In this document: positions 35,656 through 45,964 of the stretch, one piece after another
Layout: each line of letters starts with the position of its first letter
Numbering within the stretch: the stretch's first letter is position 1
Notes under the pieces: generated by a model
What the model was told of the DNA's origin: nothing
Database searches by the model: none
Seen by the model: only the letters and a program-made list of their open reading frames with translations
NCBI RefSeq assembly: GCF_030271165.1
Contig: NZ_JASSZH010000009.1
Coordinates: forward strand, 186,001-250,000
Source: Psychromicrobium xiongbiense
Lineage (GTDB): Bacteria; Actinomycetota; Actinomycetes; Actinomycetales; Micrococcaceae
DNA length: 64,000 nt
Direction of reading: 5' to 3'
Translations under genes and position numbers: made by a program

Positions 35656-37905
35656 CTAACCACGTTCAAGGAAGGCCTCCCGTTCCGGATTGAGTCGGCG
35701 CTGAAGCGCCTCGGCCAGGGCCGGGTGCCCCTCCAAGGAGGGATCGGACTCGATGAGTTCTGCCGCGTCCGCGCGGGCGCGTTCAATGACAGCGGCATCG
35801 TCGATCACGCGCAGCAGGCGCAGGCCGGAGCGCCCGCCGGACTGGCTGGCGCCCAGAATGTCGCCTTCCCGGCGCATCGCCAGATCTTCCTGGGCCAGCA
35901 CAAAGCCGTCCGTGGTTGCTGCGACCGCCTGGAGCCGACGTCGGCTCGGGTGCCCGGGTTCCAGGGACGTCACCAGCAAGGCCGTTCCGGGCAGCCCCCC
36001 GCGGCCCACCCGGCCTCGCAGCTGGTGCAGCTGGGACATGCCGAAGCGATCGGCATCGAGAATCACCATCAGCGTGGCGTTCGGCACGTCCACGCCCACC
36101 TCAATCACCGTGGTGGAGACCAGAACGTGGACCTCCCCACGGGCAAAATCCGCCATGATCTGGCTCTTCCGCGCGGGGTCCAGCTGACCGTGCAGGGCTT
36201 CAATCCGCAGGCCCGCCAGTTCCGGCGTCCGGCGGAGCAGCTCCAGAACATCGGTCACGGCATAGGTTGTCCCTTCTGCGGCCTCCGGTGCATCAGATGA
36301 TGGCGCAGCAGCCTCCGGTTCGGCAGCCACCAGGGTCGGTTCGCCGTCATCCTCGGCCGCGAGCCCATCGCCGATCCGCGAACAGACCACGTACACCTGA
36401 TGCCCGGCCTGCACCTCCTCCCGGCTGCGCGCCCAGAGCCGGTTCCACCAGCCGGGATTCTCGGCCAGACCCACTTCGAAGGTGGAAATGGGGGCACGCC
36501 CGGCGGGCAGCTCCCGCAGAATGGACGTCTCCAGGTCCCCGAACACCGTCATGGCCACGGTGCGTGGGATCGGGGTGGCCGTCATGACCAGCAGATGCGG
36601 TGGCGTGTCCGCCTTGAATCGCAGGGCATCGCGCTGTTCCACGCCAAAGCGGTGCTGTTCATCGACCACCACCAGCCCCAGATCGAAGAACTGGACCTGA
36701 TCCGCCAGCAACGCATGGGTGCCGATCACGATGCCGGCCTCCCCCGACACGATGTCCAGCAAGGCCTGCTTACGCGCGGCAGCAGGCATGGCCCCGGTCA
36801 GCAGCACGACCCGGGTGGCATGAGCCAGACCGCTGAGCAGCGGCCCCAGCCCCAGATCACCCAGTGCCCTGGTGATGGATTCCACATGCTGAGTGGCCAG
36901 GACCTCCGTGGGGGCCAGAAGCGCCGCCTGCCCGCCGGAATCGATGACCTGCAACATGGCGCGCAAAGCCACCAAGGTTTTGCCCGAACCCACCTCGCCC
37001 TGAAGCAGCCTCTGCATGGGATGCACGGCACTCAGCTCAGCGGCCAGTTCCCGGCCCACCTGCTGCTGGCCGTCGGTCAGGGTGAAAGGCAGGGCCGCAT
37101 CAAAGTCACGGAGCAGCCCATCGGGCCTGCCGGGGCGGGCCCGCGTGTGTTGCGCGGCGGCATCGGCCCGGCGTCTGGCCAGTGCCGTCTGCAGCAGAAG
37201 CGCCTCCTGGTACCGGAACCGTCGCTGCGCGTCCTTCCAGTCCTGCTGCTCGGTGGGACGGTGAATCATGCCATACGCCTGTGCCAGTCCCGGTAGCCGA
37301 TGAGCGGCCAGCAGTTCCTCCGGCAACGGATCCGCCCAATCGGTCAGGTCGATGGCGTCGAGCATGGCAGAGACCGCCTTGGCGCTCTTCCAGCTGGGAA
37401 GTTTGGCGGTTGCAGGATAGACCGGAATGGGTTGCCGGGCCAGCGCTTCCGCATCCAGCGAACCGTTGGCGGCATCGTCTTCCAGCAGGGTGTAGTCAGG
37501 ATTGGTCAGAGTCAGCGCCCGGTTGAAGAAACCGACCTTCCCGGAGAACATGGCCAGGGTGCCCGGCCGGAGTTCCCGCTCCGCACGCCAACCGTTGAAG
37601 AAGCTGATCTTCAACGAACCACTACCCGCCAGTTCGTCGGAAACCACTACATCGGTGATGCTGCCACGGCGCTGACGCATCTGCCGGGTCGCCACCGAGA
37701 CCACCCGGGCGATCAAGGTCGCTTCCTCATCCAGGGGCAATTCCCGGATCGGGGTGAGTTCGCCACGGTTGAGATACCTGCGCGGAAAGAAATCCAGCAG
37801 ATCCGCCACCGTGCTCAGCGCAAATTCACGCCCCAGCGCTGTGGCCGTCGGCTTACCCAGCAGCCGGTCCAGGGGCAGCTCCGCCTCAGAAGTCCGGCTC
37901 GTCAT
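35656..37905 (-). CDS. recG: ATP-dependent DNA helicase RecG
   Basis: The 749-residue helicase remodels stalled forks. The N-terminal wedge/OB domain (about 1-230) is followed by helicase motifs: GEVGSGKT, VDEQHRFG, TATPIPRT, and the C-terminal STTVIEVGVDVPNA and RGRVGRGG. The start at 37905 (MTSRTSEAELPL) is the family start; the frame upstream overlaps the DhaL-like gene by far more. Confidence 0.95.
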   Translation of the reverse strand: MTSRTSEAELPLDRLLGKPTATALGREFALSTVADLLDFFPRRYLNRGELTPIRELPLDEEATLIARVVSVATRQMRQRRGSITDVVVSDELAGSGSLKISFFNGWRAERELRPGTLAMFSGKVGFFNRALTLTNPDYTLLEDDAANGSLDAEALARQPIPVYPATAKLPSWKSAKAVSAMLDAIDLTDWADPLPEELLAAHRLPGLAQAYGMIHRPTEQQDWKDAQRRFRYQEALLLQTALARRRADAAAQHTRARPGRPDGLLRDFDAALPFTLTDGQQQVGRELAAELSAVHPMQRLLQGEVGSGKTLVALRAMLQVIDSGGQAALLAPTEVLATQHVESITRALGDLGLGPLLSGLAHATRVVLLTGAMPAAARKQALLDIVSGEAGIVIGTHALLADQVQFFDLGLVVVDEQHRFGVEQRDALRFKADTPPHLLVMTATPIPRTVAMTVFGDLETSILRELPAGRAPISTFEVGLAENPGWWNRLWARSREEVQAGHQVYVVCSRIGDGLAAEDDGEPTLVAAEPEAAAPSSDAPEAAEGTTYAVTDVLELLRRTPELAGLRIEALHGQLDPARKSQIMADFARGEVHVLVSTTVIEVGVDVPNATLMVILDADRFGMSQLHQLRGRVGRGGLPGTALLVTSLEPGHPSRRRLQAVAATTDGFVLAQEDLAMRREGDILGASQSGGRSGLRLLRVIDDAAVIERARADAAELIESDPSLEGHPALAEALQRRLNPEREAFLERG

Positions 37906-38914
37906 GCGTGGCAATTCGCAGGGGCGTGACAGAGACATGATCCGGCACACCGAGTGCTTCGATGGCCGCCAGGGCAGGCTCCGCCGCCGGTGCATGGACA
38001 TGCACCCGCCAGCGGTAGGTCTCCTGCTGCTCGGAAGACCTTGACTGTTCCGGCTCTTGGGGTTGACCCATCGGGCTCATGATCACCGAGTCGCCCAGCT
38101 CATCCAGACGCATCCGCAGCGTTGCCGCGTCCAGCGGGCTGAGTGAAATGGTGCACATCAGCTCGAAGCCGTCCACCACTTCCAGGGTGGCGTGCATATT
38201 GCCGACCTCGTTGCCGTAGCCGGCCAGCCCTTCCACCAGCTCGGAATTTGTCTCCTGATGCACGATGACGGAGCGCAGGCAGTCGAGCACCAGCAGCAGG
38301 CCGACGCCGCCGGCATCGACCACATGCGCGTGCCGCAACTGGTCCAGCTGATCCTCGGTGCGGATCACCGCTTCCCGGGCAGCTTCCACCACGGCGTCGA
38401 GCGTCACCGACAGGGCATAGTTGCTGTCATCACCGCCAAGGGCTGAATCCGCCGTCGCAGCACCCTCCGCGCTGGCTTCCAGCACGGAGAGCATGGTTCC
38501 ACGTAGGGGATCGCTCAGCGCAGACCAGGCGCGGATCTGGGCCCTGCTCAGCGCCGAAGCGAGCAGTTGCGGGCTCAGCCGCTGTGCACCGCGTAGCGGC
38601 TCGGCCATGGAGCAAAGCAGGACGGCAATCAGCGTGCCGGAATTACCCCGCGCGTTCTCCAGCGCGGACTGGCCCGCCTCGGCCAGCAGCTCGCCCAGAT
38701 CGGTTGCCTGGTTTCCTGCCACCGCCTGGTGAGCGGCGCGTACCGTCAGGTAGAGGTTAGTGCCGGTATCGCCATCGGCCACCGGAAAGATATTGATCGC
38801 ATTGAGCCGGTCGCTGTGGTTGCCCAGGGTCTCTTCGCAACGGGCCAGCCAGCGCCGCAATGCCGCAGCGTTGGCGGCAATTTTAGTCGGCAAAATGATC
38901 CCATCCCATGGCAA
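37886..38914 (-). CDS. DhaL/DegV-associated DAK domain protein (YloV-like)
   Basis: The 342-residue protein has a DAK phosphatase (DhaL-like) domain with INIFPVADGDTGTN, the conserved Asp-rich nucleotide site. Further matches are ARGNSGTL and VVDAGGVGLLLVL. Such proteins resemble FakA, which phosphorylates fatty acids bound to DegV-family FakB, but a shorter C-terminal part is present here. The ATG at 38914 overlaps thiL by 32 bp; a TTG at 38893 would give less overlap. Confidence 0.85.
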   Translation of the reverse strand: MPWDGIILPTKIAANAAALRRWLARCEETLGNHSDRLNAINIFPVADGDTGTNLYLTVRAAHQAVAGNQATDLGELLAEAGQSALENARGNSGTLIAVLLCSMAEPLRGAQRLSPQLLASALSRAQIRAWSALSDPLRGTMLSVLEASAEGAATADSALGGDDSNYALSVTLDAVVEAAREAVIRTEDQLDQLRHAHVVDAGGVGLLLVLDCLRSVIVHQETNSELVEGLAGYGNEVGNMHATLEVVDGFELMCTISLSPLDAATLRMRLDELGDSVIMSPMGQPQEPEQSRSSEQQETYRWRVHVHAPAAEPALAAIEALGVPDHVSVTPLRIATHDEPDF

Positions 38915-39953
38915 CTCGTGGTTGGCCGTCCAGTGTCACTCGACCCGCTTCTTCGTCATCAGAGCCTACCGAACCGATGACTCGGAAGCCATCAGGCAAG
39001 GCTCCACCGGCGGGGAAAGTAGCCAGCAGACCGTAGTCCTCTCCCCCACCAAGAATCCTTTCCAGCCCGTTGAATTCCGGAAGCGAGGCAATCTCTTCCA
39101 GGGGCGTTGCAAGCTCCGCCAGCGCCTCCCGGAATAGCTCGAGGGAGACGCCGCTGGCGCGGGCCAGTCGCTGAGCGTCACGAAGCAGGCCATCTGAGAC
39201 ATCGAGCATGGCGGTGGCCCCGGCTGCGGCTGCGGCTGGCCCGGCACTCAGCGGTGGTACAGGCCGCGCAAAGAGGTCCACAAGACTGCGCTGGCCCTCA
39301 GTCCAGGACCGGAAATTCAGAGGATGCTCCACCAGAGCCCATCCGGCGCTGGCCCGGCCAAGATTCCCGCAATGCGCCAGTACATCACCCGCCCGTGAGC
39401 CGCTGCGCAGTACCGGTGCACGACCGCCCAGATCACCCAGCACCGTGATGGTCAGCGAAAGTTCGGAAGCGGCGGAAAGGTCCCCACCCACCACCGAACA
39501 CCGCTGGGCCCCCAGCCGCTCGATGCCGGCCACCAGCCCATCGGCCACGCCCTCCACCCAGCTCACCGGGATGGTTCCGGGCAGGGAAAGGCTGACCACC
39601 AGGGCCGTTGCTTCCGCACCCATGGCATTCATATCGCTCAGATTCTGGGCAGCGGCCTTCCAGCCCACATCGAACCCGGTGGAACGGAACCCGCTGTTCC
39701 AGAGGAGTCGGAAGTCCTGGTTCTGCACCAGGGTGTCCGTGGATATCAGGACCCGTCCATCCGGAGCCGCCACCAGGGCGGCGTCATCGCCCGGTCCGAG
39801 CAGTACAGCACTCCGCTCGGCAGAATTGGCCAGCCGCGGAAAAATCCGCGCAAGCAATTCCCCCTCGCTCAGCTCCGAGACCAGCAGCCCGGTGTCCGCC
39901 TGCTCCGCAGGGATCGGTTCTGCGCCGGGTGGGGCCGGGTCTGGGCTACTCAT
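38883..39953 (-). CDS. thiL: Thiamine-monophosphate kinase
   Basis: The 356-residue enzyme makes thiamine diphosphate. Motifs are GPGDDAALV, the Asp-rich DTLVQ region, VGWKAAAQNLSDMNAMGAEA, VVGGDLS, MLDVSDGLLRDA and GGGEDYGLL. The start at 39953 follows GGAGG. The longer open frame upstream carries no similarity. Confidence 0.94.
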   Translation of the reverse strand: MSSPDPAPPGAEPIPAEQADTGLLVSELSEGELLARIFPRLANSAERSAVLLGPGDDAALVAAPDGRVLISTDTLVQNQDFRLLWNSGFRSTGFDVGWKAAAQNLSDMNAMGAEATALVVSLSLPGTIPVSWVEGVADGLVAGIERLGAQRCSVVGGDLSAASELSLTITVLGDLGGRAPVLRSGSRAGDVLAHCGNLGRASAGWALVEHPLNFRSWTEGQRSLVDLFARPVPPLSAGPAAAAAGATAMLDVSDGLLRDAQRLARASGVSLELFREALAELATPLEEIASLPEFNGLERILGGGEDYGLLATFPAGGALPDGFRVIGSVGSDDEEAGRVTLDGQPRVAMGWDHFAD

Positions 39954-40053
39954 CACGCCCTCCACGGTAGTACCTGGGCCTGACAGTGTTCTGCAAAGAC
40001 CTGCACATGACCAGCATTGGGGGTGCCGGATGCCAGGCGATAGGCTGAATGAC

Positions 40054-40563
40054 GTGTTTCTTTCCCCGCGTTGGTCCCGGTCCGTCATCCTGATGATCGG
40101 CGCACTGTCCGTGACCGGAACGCTGGCGGCCTGCGCGCCGGCGGTCGACGTCGCTCCCGCACCAGCATCTGCCAATGCTGCCTGTGCCCCGGAAATGATC
40201 GCCCTGCCCGATTCCCTCGGTGGTTTTCCGTTGCGTGAAACCGCCTCGCAGGGAACCGCCGCCTGGGGGGACCCGACCGCCGTGGTGCTGCGCTGTGGGG
40301 TGGCATCACCGCCTCCGACGACGTCCGATTGCGCCACGGTCAACGGCATCGACTGGGTGATCACGCCGAGCAAGCAGGATCCGCATATCTTCACCCTCAC
40401 CACCTACGGGCGGACCCCCGCCACCGAGATTGTGCTCGATGACCGGGTGGTTGCCTCCAGCACGGTATTGCCACAGCTGGCCGGTGCCGCAGCCAAGATC
40501 CCACAGGGCGATCATCGATGCCTGGGCGTCCCTGATCTGGCGACGGCCTCACCGACCGGCTGA
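40054..40563 (+). CDS. DUF3515 family lipoprotein
   Basis: The roughly 169-residue protein has a signal sequence with lipobox LAAC (residue about 28), then a secreted domain with conserved VVLRCGV, DCATVNGIDWV, FTLTTYGR and AKIPQGDHRCL. This gene is typically next to ddl in Micrococcaceae. GTG at 40054 and ATG at 40030 are both possible starts; no strong ribosome site separates them. Confidence 0.85.
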   Translation: MFLSPRWSRSVILMIGALSVTGTLAACAPAVDVAPAPASANAACAPEMIALPDSLGGFPLRETASQGTAAWGDPTAVVLRCGVASPPPTTSDCATVNGIDWVITPSKQDPHIFTLTTYGRTPATEIVLDDRVVASSTVLPQLAGAAAKIPQGDHRCLGVPDLATASPTG

Positions 40564-40569
40564 GCAGAG

Positions 40570-40594
40570 TCTCCCGCTGGCTTCCAGCGGGAGA
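40570..40594. terminator. Hairpin between convergent DUF3515 and ddl genes
   Basis: TCTCCCGCTGG and CCAGCGGGAGA pair perfectly around a 3-base loop. It lies between two convergent genes and can serve both strands, without a T run. Confidence 0.6.
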
Positions 40595-40609
40595 TCCACC
40601 GGCTGAGAC

Positions 40610-41779
40610 TCAGCGCAGGCCGACCGGTCGCTCCAGGGCAAGAGTCAACAGTTCCTCCACCAGCGAAGGGTAGTCCAGACCGCTGGCCGCCCACATCCTC
40701 GGGTACATCGAGGAGGGCGTGAACCCGGGCATGGTGTTGATCTCGTTGATCACCACATCACCGGACCCGGTATAGAAAAAGTCCACCCGGGACAGGCCCT
40801 CGGCACCCACTGCATCAAAAGCCTGCGCGGCCTGCTGGCGGATGCGTTCAATCGCCTCGGCCGGAAGGTCCGCGGGGCAGCTGAGCACCGCGCCGTCGGC
40901 ATCCAGGTACTTGGCCTCGAAGTCGTAGAGGGCATGGCTGTCCGAGGTCACGATCTCCCCCGGAAGCGAGGTTCGCGGGGCTGCACCGTCACGGCCCTGC
41001 AGCACGGCGCATTCGATCTCCCGACCGACGATGGCCGCCTCCACAATCACCTTGGGATCCTCTGCCCGGGCGAATTCGATGGCGGCGGCAAGATCCGCGG
41101 CCTCGGTAACCCGGCTGATGCCAACGGAGGAGCCGGCCCGCGCAGGTTTGACGAACAGCGGCCAGCCGAGCGCCGCGCATCGGGCCAGGGATTCTTCGCG
41201 GTGGAAGCGCCAGTCGCGGTCCGTCACCACTTCGAAATCACCCACGCTCAGGCCCGCAGAACGGAAAATGAGCTTCATAAAGGCCTTGTCCATGCCGACG
41301 GCGGAGGCCAGAACACCGGCGCCGACATACCGCACGTCCGCCAGTTCCAGCAGTCCCTGGATCGTGCCGTCCTCGCCGAAGGGACCGTGGAACAGCGGGA
41401 AAACGACATCCACCTCGCCCAGCACGCGCGGGACTTCACCGGGCTCCGTGCTCAGCAGCTCGCTGTGGCCGGAACCGCTGTGCAACACGACGGCGGCTGA
41501 GTCGGCCACCACCTCCGGCAGCCGGGATTCTCCCCGCGCCAGCTGAGCAGACTGCGGATCCGCGAGCACCCAGCGGCCCTCCCGACTCACTCCGATCGGC
41601 AGCACGTCGAACTTTTCAGGATCGATGACGGAGAGCACGCTCGCGGCTGTCAGGCAGCTGATGGCATGTTCACTGGAGCGTCCGCCAAACAGCAGCGCTA
41701 CCCGTGGGCGAGCCGGGACTCCGGAGGTCCCTGCCCCAGATTCAGGTGCAGATTCAGTGGGAGAAATGGAGGAGCTCAC
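40610..41779 (-). CDS. ddl: D-alanine--D-alanine ligase
   Basis: The 389-residue ATP-grasp enzyme makes D-Ala-D-Ala for peptidoglycan. It has FGGRSSEHAIS, HGPFGEDGTIQG, FVKPARAGSSVG and NEINTMPGFTP. The ATG overlaps the gpsA stop by 4 bp. Confidence 0.96.
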   Translation of the reverse strand: MSSSISPTESAPESGAGTSGVPARPRVALLFGGRSSEHAISCLTAASVLSVIDPEKFDVLPIGVSREGRWVLADPQSAQLARGESRLPEVVADSAAVVLHSGSGHSELLSTEPGEVPRVLGEVDVVFPLFHGPFGEDGTIQGLLELADVRYVGAGVLASAVGMDKAFMKLIFRSAGLSVGDFEVVTDRDWRFHREESLARCAALGWPLFVKPARAGSSVGISRVTEAADLAAAIEFARAEDPKVIVEAAIVGREIECAVLQGRDGAAPRTSLPGEIVTSDSHALYDFEAKYLDADGAVLSCPADLPAEAIERIRQQAAQAFDAVGAEGLSRVDFFYTGSGDVVINEINTMPGFTPSSMYPRMWAASGLDYPSLVEELLTLALERPVGLR

Positions 41780-42804
41780 GCGCTGTATTCGCCTTCCGCT
41801 TTAAGTTCTCTGGACAGGAGCAGCGGACCAAGCCGGTCCACCAGCAAGGTGCCGTCCAGGACGGCCTTGACCGCTGTGGTGATGGGCATGTCCACGCCAA
41901 GTTGCTCCGCAAGGTTCTGCACCGCAGCGCACGATTTGATGCCCTCAGCGGTCTGGGTCATTTCACGGGCCACTTCCTCAACACTGAGTCCGCGTGCCAG
42001 AAGCCGTCCCGCCGTGTGATTGCGGCTCAGCGGCGAGGAACACGTCGCGACCAGGTCACCGAGCCCGGCGAGCCCCGCCATGGTTTCCGCCTCACCGCCC
42101 AGGGCCAGCGCCAGCCGAGTGGTCTCTGCCAGGCCGCGGGTGATGACGGAGGCCTTGGTGTTGTCCCCCAGCTCACGGCCCTCGCAGATGCCCACGGCGA
42201 GCGCGATGATGTTCTTGACGATGCCGCCGATCTCCACCCCGACCACATCGGTGTTGGTATAGGGACGGAAGTAATGCGGGGTACACAGGCCCGCCACCCA
42301 GCTGGCGACCTCCGGAGCTGAGCTGGCCACCACCGAGGCGGTGGGTTCCTCGCGGGCGATCTCCATCGCCAGATTAGGACCTGAGATCACCGCGATCCGA
42401 TCCGGTCCCAAGCCCCATTCTTCAGCGATGACCTGGCTCATCCGGGCATCAGTGCCCAGTTCCAGACCCTTCATCAGTGAGACCACTACAGCCTCGGAGT
42501 CCAGGAAAGGCCGCCATTCGTGCAGTTGGGCACGCAGGCTTTGTGCCGGGATCGCCAGGACCACCAGGCGAGCTCCGTCCAGCACCCGCTTGATATCCGC
42601 GTCAGCCACAATGCTCTCCGGCAGGTCAATCCCCGGAACATAGGCCTCGTTGCGGTGGCTGCTGTTGATCCGCGCAGCAATCTCCGGTCGTCTGGCCCAC
42701 AGGCGCACGGTCAGGCCGGGAGTTCCGTCAGCGAGGATTTTGGCGAAGGTGGTCCCCCAGCTACCGGCCCCCAGGACGGCGACGACGCTCGGTTGCGGCC
42801 TCAT
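41776..42804 (-). CDS. gpsA: Glycerol-3-phosphate dehydrogenase [NAD(P)+]
   Basis: The 342-residue enzyme makes sn-glycerol 3-phosphate for phospholipids. It shows GAGSWGTTFAKILAD, LMKGLE, GPNLAMEIA and AVGICEGRELGDNTKA. It overlaps plsC by 4 bp, so plsC, gpsA and ddl form one tight unit. Confidence 0.96.
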   Translation of the reverse strand: MRPQPSVVAVLGAGSWGTTFAKILADGTPGLTVRLWARRPEIAARINSSHRNEAYVPGIDLPESIVADADIKRVLDGARLVVLAIPAQSLRAQLHEWRPFLDSEAVVVSLMKGLELGTDARMSQVIAEEWGLGPDRIAVISGPNLAMEIAREEPTASVVASSAPEVASWVAGLCTPHYFRPYTNTDVVGVEIGGIVKNIIALAVGICEGRELGDNTKASVITRGLAETTRLALALGGEAETMAGLAGLGDLVATCSSPLSRNHTAGRLLARGLSVEEVAREMTQTAEGIKSCAAVQNLAEQLGVDMPITTAVKAVLDGTLLVDRLGPLLLSRELKAEGEYSA

Positions 42805-43631
42805 CTGGCTCCTCCCGGGGTGTGCCCCGTGTCTGGTTGTTCCGGCTCTGGTTGTTCCGGCTCTGCCGCCGCTGCCTCAGACTCTGGCACGCCGAGATCC
42901 CGGCCGGTGACGGCCTGGCCGTGTTCTGCAGGCACCCAGCGGGTGGCTGGCGGCTCTTCGCCGCGCAGGTGCGCCACCATTGCCGTCAACGCCGCCATGA
43001 TGCGCTCGGTGGCTTCCTCATACAGTTCTTTGTCCCGCTCACGGTCCAGGAAATCTGAGAGGTCCACCGGGTCACCCACCTGAACGGTGACCCGTTTGCG
43101 GGGAAAGAGATGCACCATCCGGGCGTAGCGGGGCAGCGCCTCCTGTGCTCCCCAGTGCGCCACTGGAATGATCGGCGCACCGGTGGCGAGTGCAAGACGG
43201 GCGGCGCCGGTGTGCCCGTGCATGGGCCACAGATCCGGATCCCTGGTGAGCGTGCCTTCCGGATAGATCACGATGGCGCCTCCGTCATCGAGCACTTTGC
43301 GTCCCACTTCCAGTGAGCCCCTGGCCAGCGGTCCGTTACGATCGACCGGAATCTGTTCCGAGCCGGAGAGCATTTTGCCGAAAAGCGGGACTTTGAACAG
43401 TGAGGCCTTGGCCAGGAAGTGCGGTGGGAAGCCCTTGTTGTAGAGCATGTGTCCCACAATGACCGGGTCGATCTCGGTGTAGTGGTTGGCGCAGACGATA
43501 AAACCGCTCTCGCGTGGCAGCTTGTCCGTGTCCAGCCAGGTCTTCGCGAGCACCAGATTGATCAGTGGTCGTAGGGTGTCCGCCAGCAACATGAACATGA
43601 CCTTGACGGTCCTGGTTTGTTGCCTGTTCAT
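42801..43631 (-). CDS. plsC: 1-acyl-sn-glycerol-3-phosphate acyltransferase
   Basis: The 276-residue PlsC-family enzyme has the acyltransferase motif NHYTEID (N/HxxxxD form), the SEQIPVDRNG segment and the YPEGTLTRDP third motif. The C-terminal 25 residues are a Glu/Pro-rich repeat tail (EPEQPEPEQP). It makes phosphatidic acid from the gpsA product after the first acylation. Confidence 0.92.
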   Translation of the reverse strand: MNRQQTRTVKVMFMLLADTLRPLINLVLAKTWLDTDKLPRESGFIVCANHYTEIDPVIVGHMLYNKGFPPHFLAKASLFKVPLFGKMLSGSEQIPVDRNGPLARGSLEVGRKVLDDGGAIVIYPEGTLTRDPDLWPMHGHTGAARLALATGAPIIPVAHWGAQEALPRYARMVHLFPRKRVTVQVGDPVDLSDFLDRERDKELYEEATERIMAALTAMVAHLRGEEPPATRWVPAEHGQAVTGRDLGVPESEAAAAEPEQPEPEQPDTGHTPGGAR

Positions 43632-43780
43632 AACACCCGTTCTGTTTTTGGTGGCTCCAGTCAGCCCTCAACGATCGAGCCAGCCACAGCCAAGCATAGT
43701 TTCCCCACCGTGCCACGAGCCACCGGGCTGGTGCAACCGGTGGCTCGTGGCCGGACTCGTGGCCGGAAGGAGGTGAGATC

Positions 43781-44380
43781 TCAGAAGCGCGCTGGCAGCG
43801 TCGTCGGCTTGTAGGAGGGCCGCTTCCGCTCATACTCGGTGATCTGGTCCTCGTACTGCAGGGTCAGCGCAATGTCATCCAGGCCTTCGAGCAGCCGCCA
43901 CCGGATGTAGTCGTCGACGTCAAAGGGTGCCACCACACTGCCGCAGGTGACCATCTTGGCCTCCAGATCGACGGTGATCTCGGTCCCGGGTGCATTCTCC
44001 AGGACCTTCCAGATGAGTTCGATGTCGTCCTGGGCCAGCTGAGCGGTCAGCAGGCCCTGCTTGCCGGAGTTGCCGCGGAAAATGTCCCCGAAGCGGGCCG
44101 AGAGCACTGCCTTGAACCCGTAGTCGCGCAATGCCCAGACCGCGTGCTCACGGGAGGAGCCTGTGCCGAAGTCGGGGCCGGCGACCAGGACGCTGCCCTG
44201 GCTGAAGGGCTCCTGGTTGAGGATGAAGTCGGGGTTCTTGCGCCAGGAGGCGAAGAGTGCGTCCTCGAACCCCGTCTTGCTGATGCGCTTGAGGTAGACC
44301 GCCGGGATGATCTGGTCCGTGTCCACGTCCGACTGGCGCAGCGGAACGCCGATTCCGGTGTGCGTGCTGAACTTCTCCAT
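43781..44380 (-). CDS. leuD: 3-isopropylmalate dehydratase small subunit
   Basis: The 199-residue subunit has [15 protein letters not shown] and [17 protein letters not shown], as in LeuD. It forms the isomerase with LeuC, 14 bp upstream. Confidence 0.97.
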   Translation of the reverse strand: MEKFSTHTGIGVPLRQSDVDTDQIIPAVYLKRISKTGFEDALFASWRKNPDFILNQEPFSQGSVLVAGPDFGTGSSREHAVWALRDYGFKAVLSARFGDIFRGNSGKQGLLTAQLAQDDIELIWKVLENAPGTEITVDLEAKMVTCGSVVAPFDVDDYIRWRLLEGLDDIALTLQYEDQITEYERKRPSYKPTTLPARF

Positions 44381-44394
44381 GCTGGTTCCTTCGG

Positions 44395-45831
44395 TTATGC
44401 AGGCTGCGCGACGGGCGCATTCAGGTCTGAGGGCGAGCTGAGGGTGCCGCGCACAGCGGTGGCGGCCGCGACGACGGGCGAGACCAGGTGGGTACGCCCG
44501 CCTTTGCCCTGACGGCCCTCAAAGTTGCGGTTGGAGGTGGAGGCGCAACGTTCGCCCGGCTGGAGCTGGTCCGGGTTCATGCCCAGACACATGGAGCAGC
44601 CTGCGAAGCGCCACTCGGCACCGAAGTCCTTGAAGATCTGGTCGAGACCCTCCGCCTCGGCTTCCAGACGCACTCGCGCAGAGCCCGGAACCACCAGCAT
44701 GCGGACGTTCGGGTCTTTCTCGCGTCCCTTGATGACCTCGGCAGCGGCACGGAGATCCTCAATACGGGAGTTGGTGCAGGAGCCCAGGAAGACCGTGTCC
44801 ACCCGGATGTCCTTCATCGGAGTCCCTGCGGTCAGCCCCATGTACTCCAGCGCGCGTTCGCAGGCGGCCTTGGCGTTCTCATCGGCAAAGTCTTCCGGTG
44901 AGGGCACCGAGTCGTTCAGGGAAACCCCCTGCCCGGGGTTAGTCCCCCACGTGACGAAAGGCTCCAGCGTGTCCGCATCGAGGAAGACCTCCGCATCGAA
45001 GACGGCATCGTCCTCGGTGGGCAGGCTGGACCAGTACTCCACGGCCGCATCCCAGTCCGCACCCTGAGGTGCGTGGGCACGACCCTTAAGGTATTCGAAC
45101 GTCACCTCGTCCGGGGCGATCATGCCGGCGCGGGCACCTGCCTCGATGGACATATTGCAGATGGTCATCCGGGCGTCCATGGACAGGGCCCGGATGGCTG
45201 ACCCGCGATATTCGAGCACGTAGCCCTGGCCGCCGCCCGTGCCGATTTTGGCGATGACGGCCAGAATGATGTCCTTGGAGCTGACGCCGGGGCGCAGCGT
45301 GCCTTCCACGGTGATCGCCATGGTCTTGAAGGGCTTGAGCGGCAGTGTCTGGGTGGCCATGACATGCTCCACCTCGGAGGTGCCGATGCCGAAGGCGAGC
45401 GCACCCACGGCACCGTGGGTTGAGGTGTGGGAATCGCCGCAGACCACGGTCATGCCGGGCTGAGTCAGGCCCAGCTGCGGACCCACGATGTGCACGATGC
45501 CCTGTTCTGCATCGCCGAGGGAGTGCAGGCGAATGCCGAATTCGGCGCAGTTCTTACGCAGGGTCTCAATCTGAATCCGGCTGGTCGGATCGGCAATCGG
45601 CTTGTCGATGTCGAGAGTCGGCGTGTTGTGATCCTCGGTGGCGATGGTCAGATCGGGCCGGTGCACCGGACGATCTGCCAGTCTTAGGCCCTCGAAGGCC
45701 TGGGGCGAGGTGACCTCATGGATCAGGTGCAGGTCAATGAACAGGAGGTCCGGCTCATTGCCCTCGCCCTGGCGCACCACATGGTCGCGCCACACTTTTT
45801 CGGCCAAGGTCTTAGGTGTTGGGGTACTCAC
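44395..45831 (-). CDS. leuC: 3-isopropylmalate dehydratase large subunit
   Basis: The 478-residue aconitase-family protein has the Fe-S ligands in LGSCTNSRI and [21 protein letters not shown] and TEDHNTPT are further LeuC signatures. It isomerises 2- to 3-isopropylmalate. The promoter region it shares with the divergent IclR regulator contains a palindrome. Confidence 0.97.
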   Translation of the reverse strand: MSTPTPKTLAEKVWRDHVVRQGEGNEPDLLFIDLHLIHEVTSPQAFEGLRLADRPVHRPDLTIATEDHNTPTLDIDKPIADPTSRIQIETLRKNCAEFGIRLHSLGDAEQGIVHIVGPQLGLTQPGMTVVCGDSHTSTHGAVGALAFGIGTSEVEHVMATQTLPLKPFKTMAITVEGTLRPGVSSKDIILAVIAKIGTGGGQGYVLEYRGSAIRALSMDARMTICNMSIEAGARAGMIAPDEVTFEYLKGRAHAPQGADWDAAVEYWSSLPTEDDAVFDAEVFLDADTLEPFVTWGTNPGQGVSLNDSVPSPEDFADENAKAACERALEYMGLTAGTPMKDIRVDTVFLGSCTNSRIEDLRAAAEVIKGREKDPNVRMLVVPGSARVRLEAEAEGLDQIFKDFGAEWRFAGCSMCLGMNPDQLQPGERCASTSNRNFEGRQGKGGRTHLVSPVVAAATAVRGTLSSPSDLNAPVAQPA

Positions 45832-45934
45832 GCTCTGTGTCCTTCATCGACGGCCCGATGCACGGCAGGTGTCGCCGCGTCGTAGATCAACTGTCCCAGC
45901 GTGGTGGGAGTGCTGGCTAGCGAGCGAGTGTGCT

Positions 45935-45949
45935 TCTCGCATTGTGAGA
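45935..45949. promoter_or_regulatory. Candidate IclR (NdgR/LtbR) operator
   Basis: TCTCGCA-T-TGTGAGA is an imperfect inverted repeat (6 of 7 pairs) between the divergent leuC and IclR genes. LtbR/NdgR regulators bind such sites at leuCD promoters in other actinobacteria. Confidence 0.55.
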
Positions 45950-45964
45950 CGGTAGTATCACCCT

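Noticed and set aside
39954..40403. N-terminal extension of thiL
   Set aside because: No similarity, overlaps the opposite DUF3515 gene, and a good ribosome site precedes 39953.
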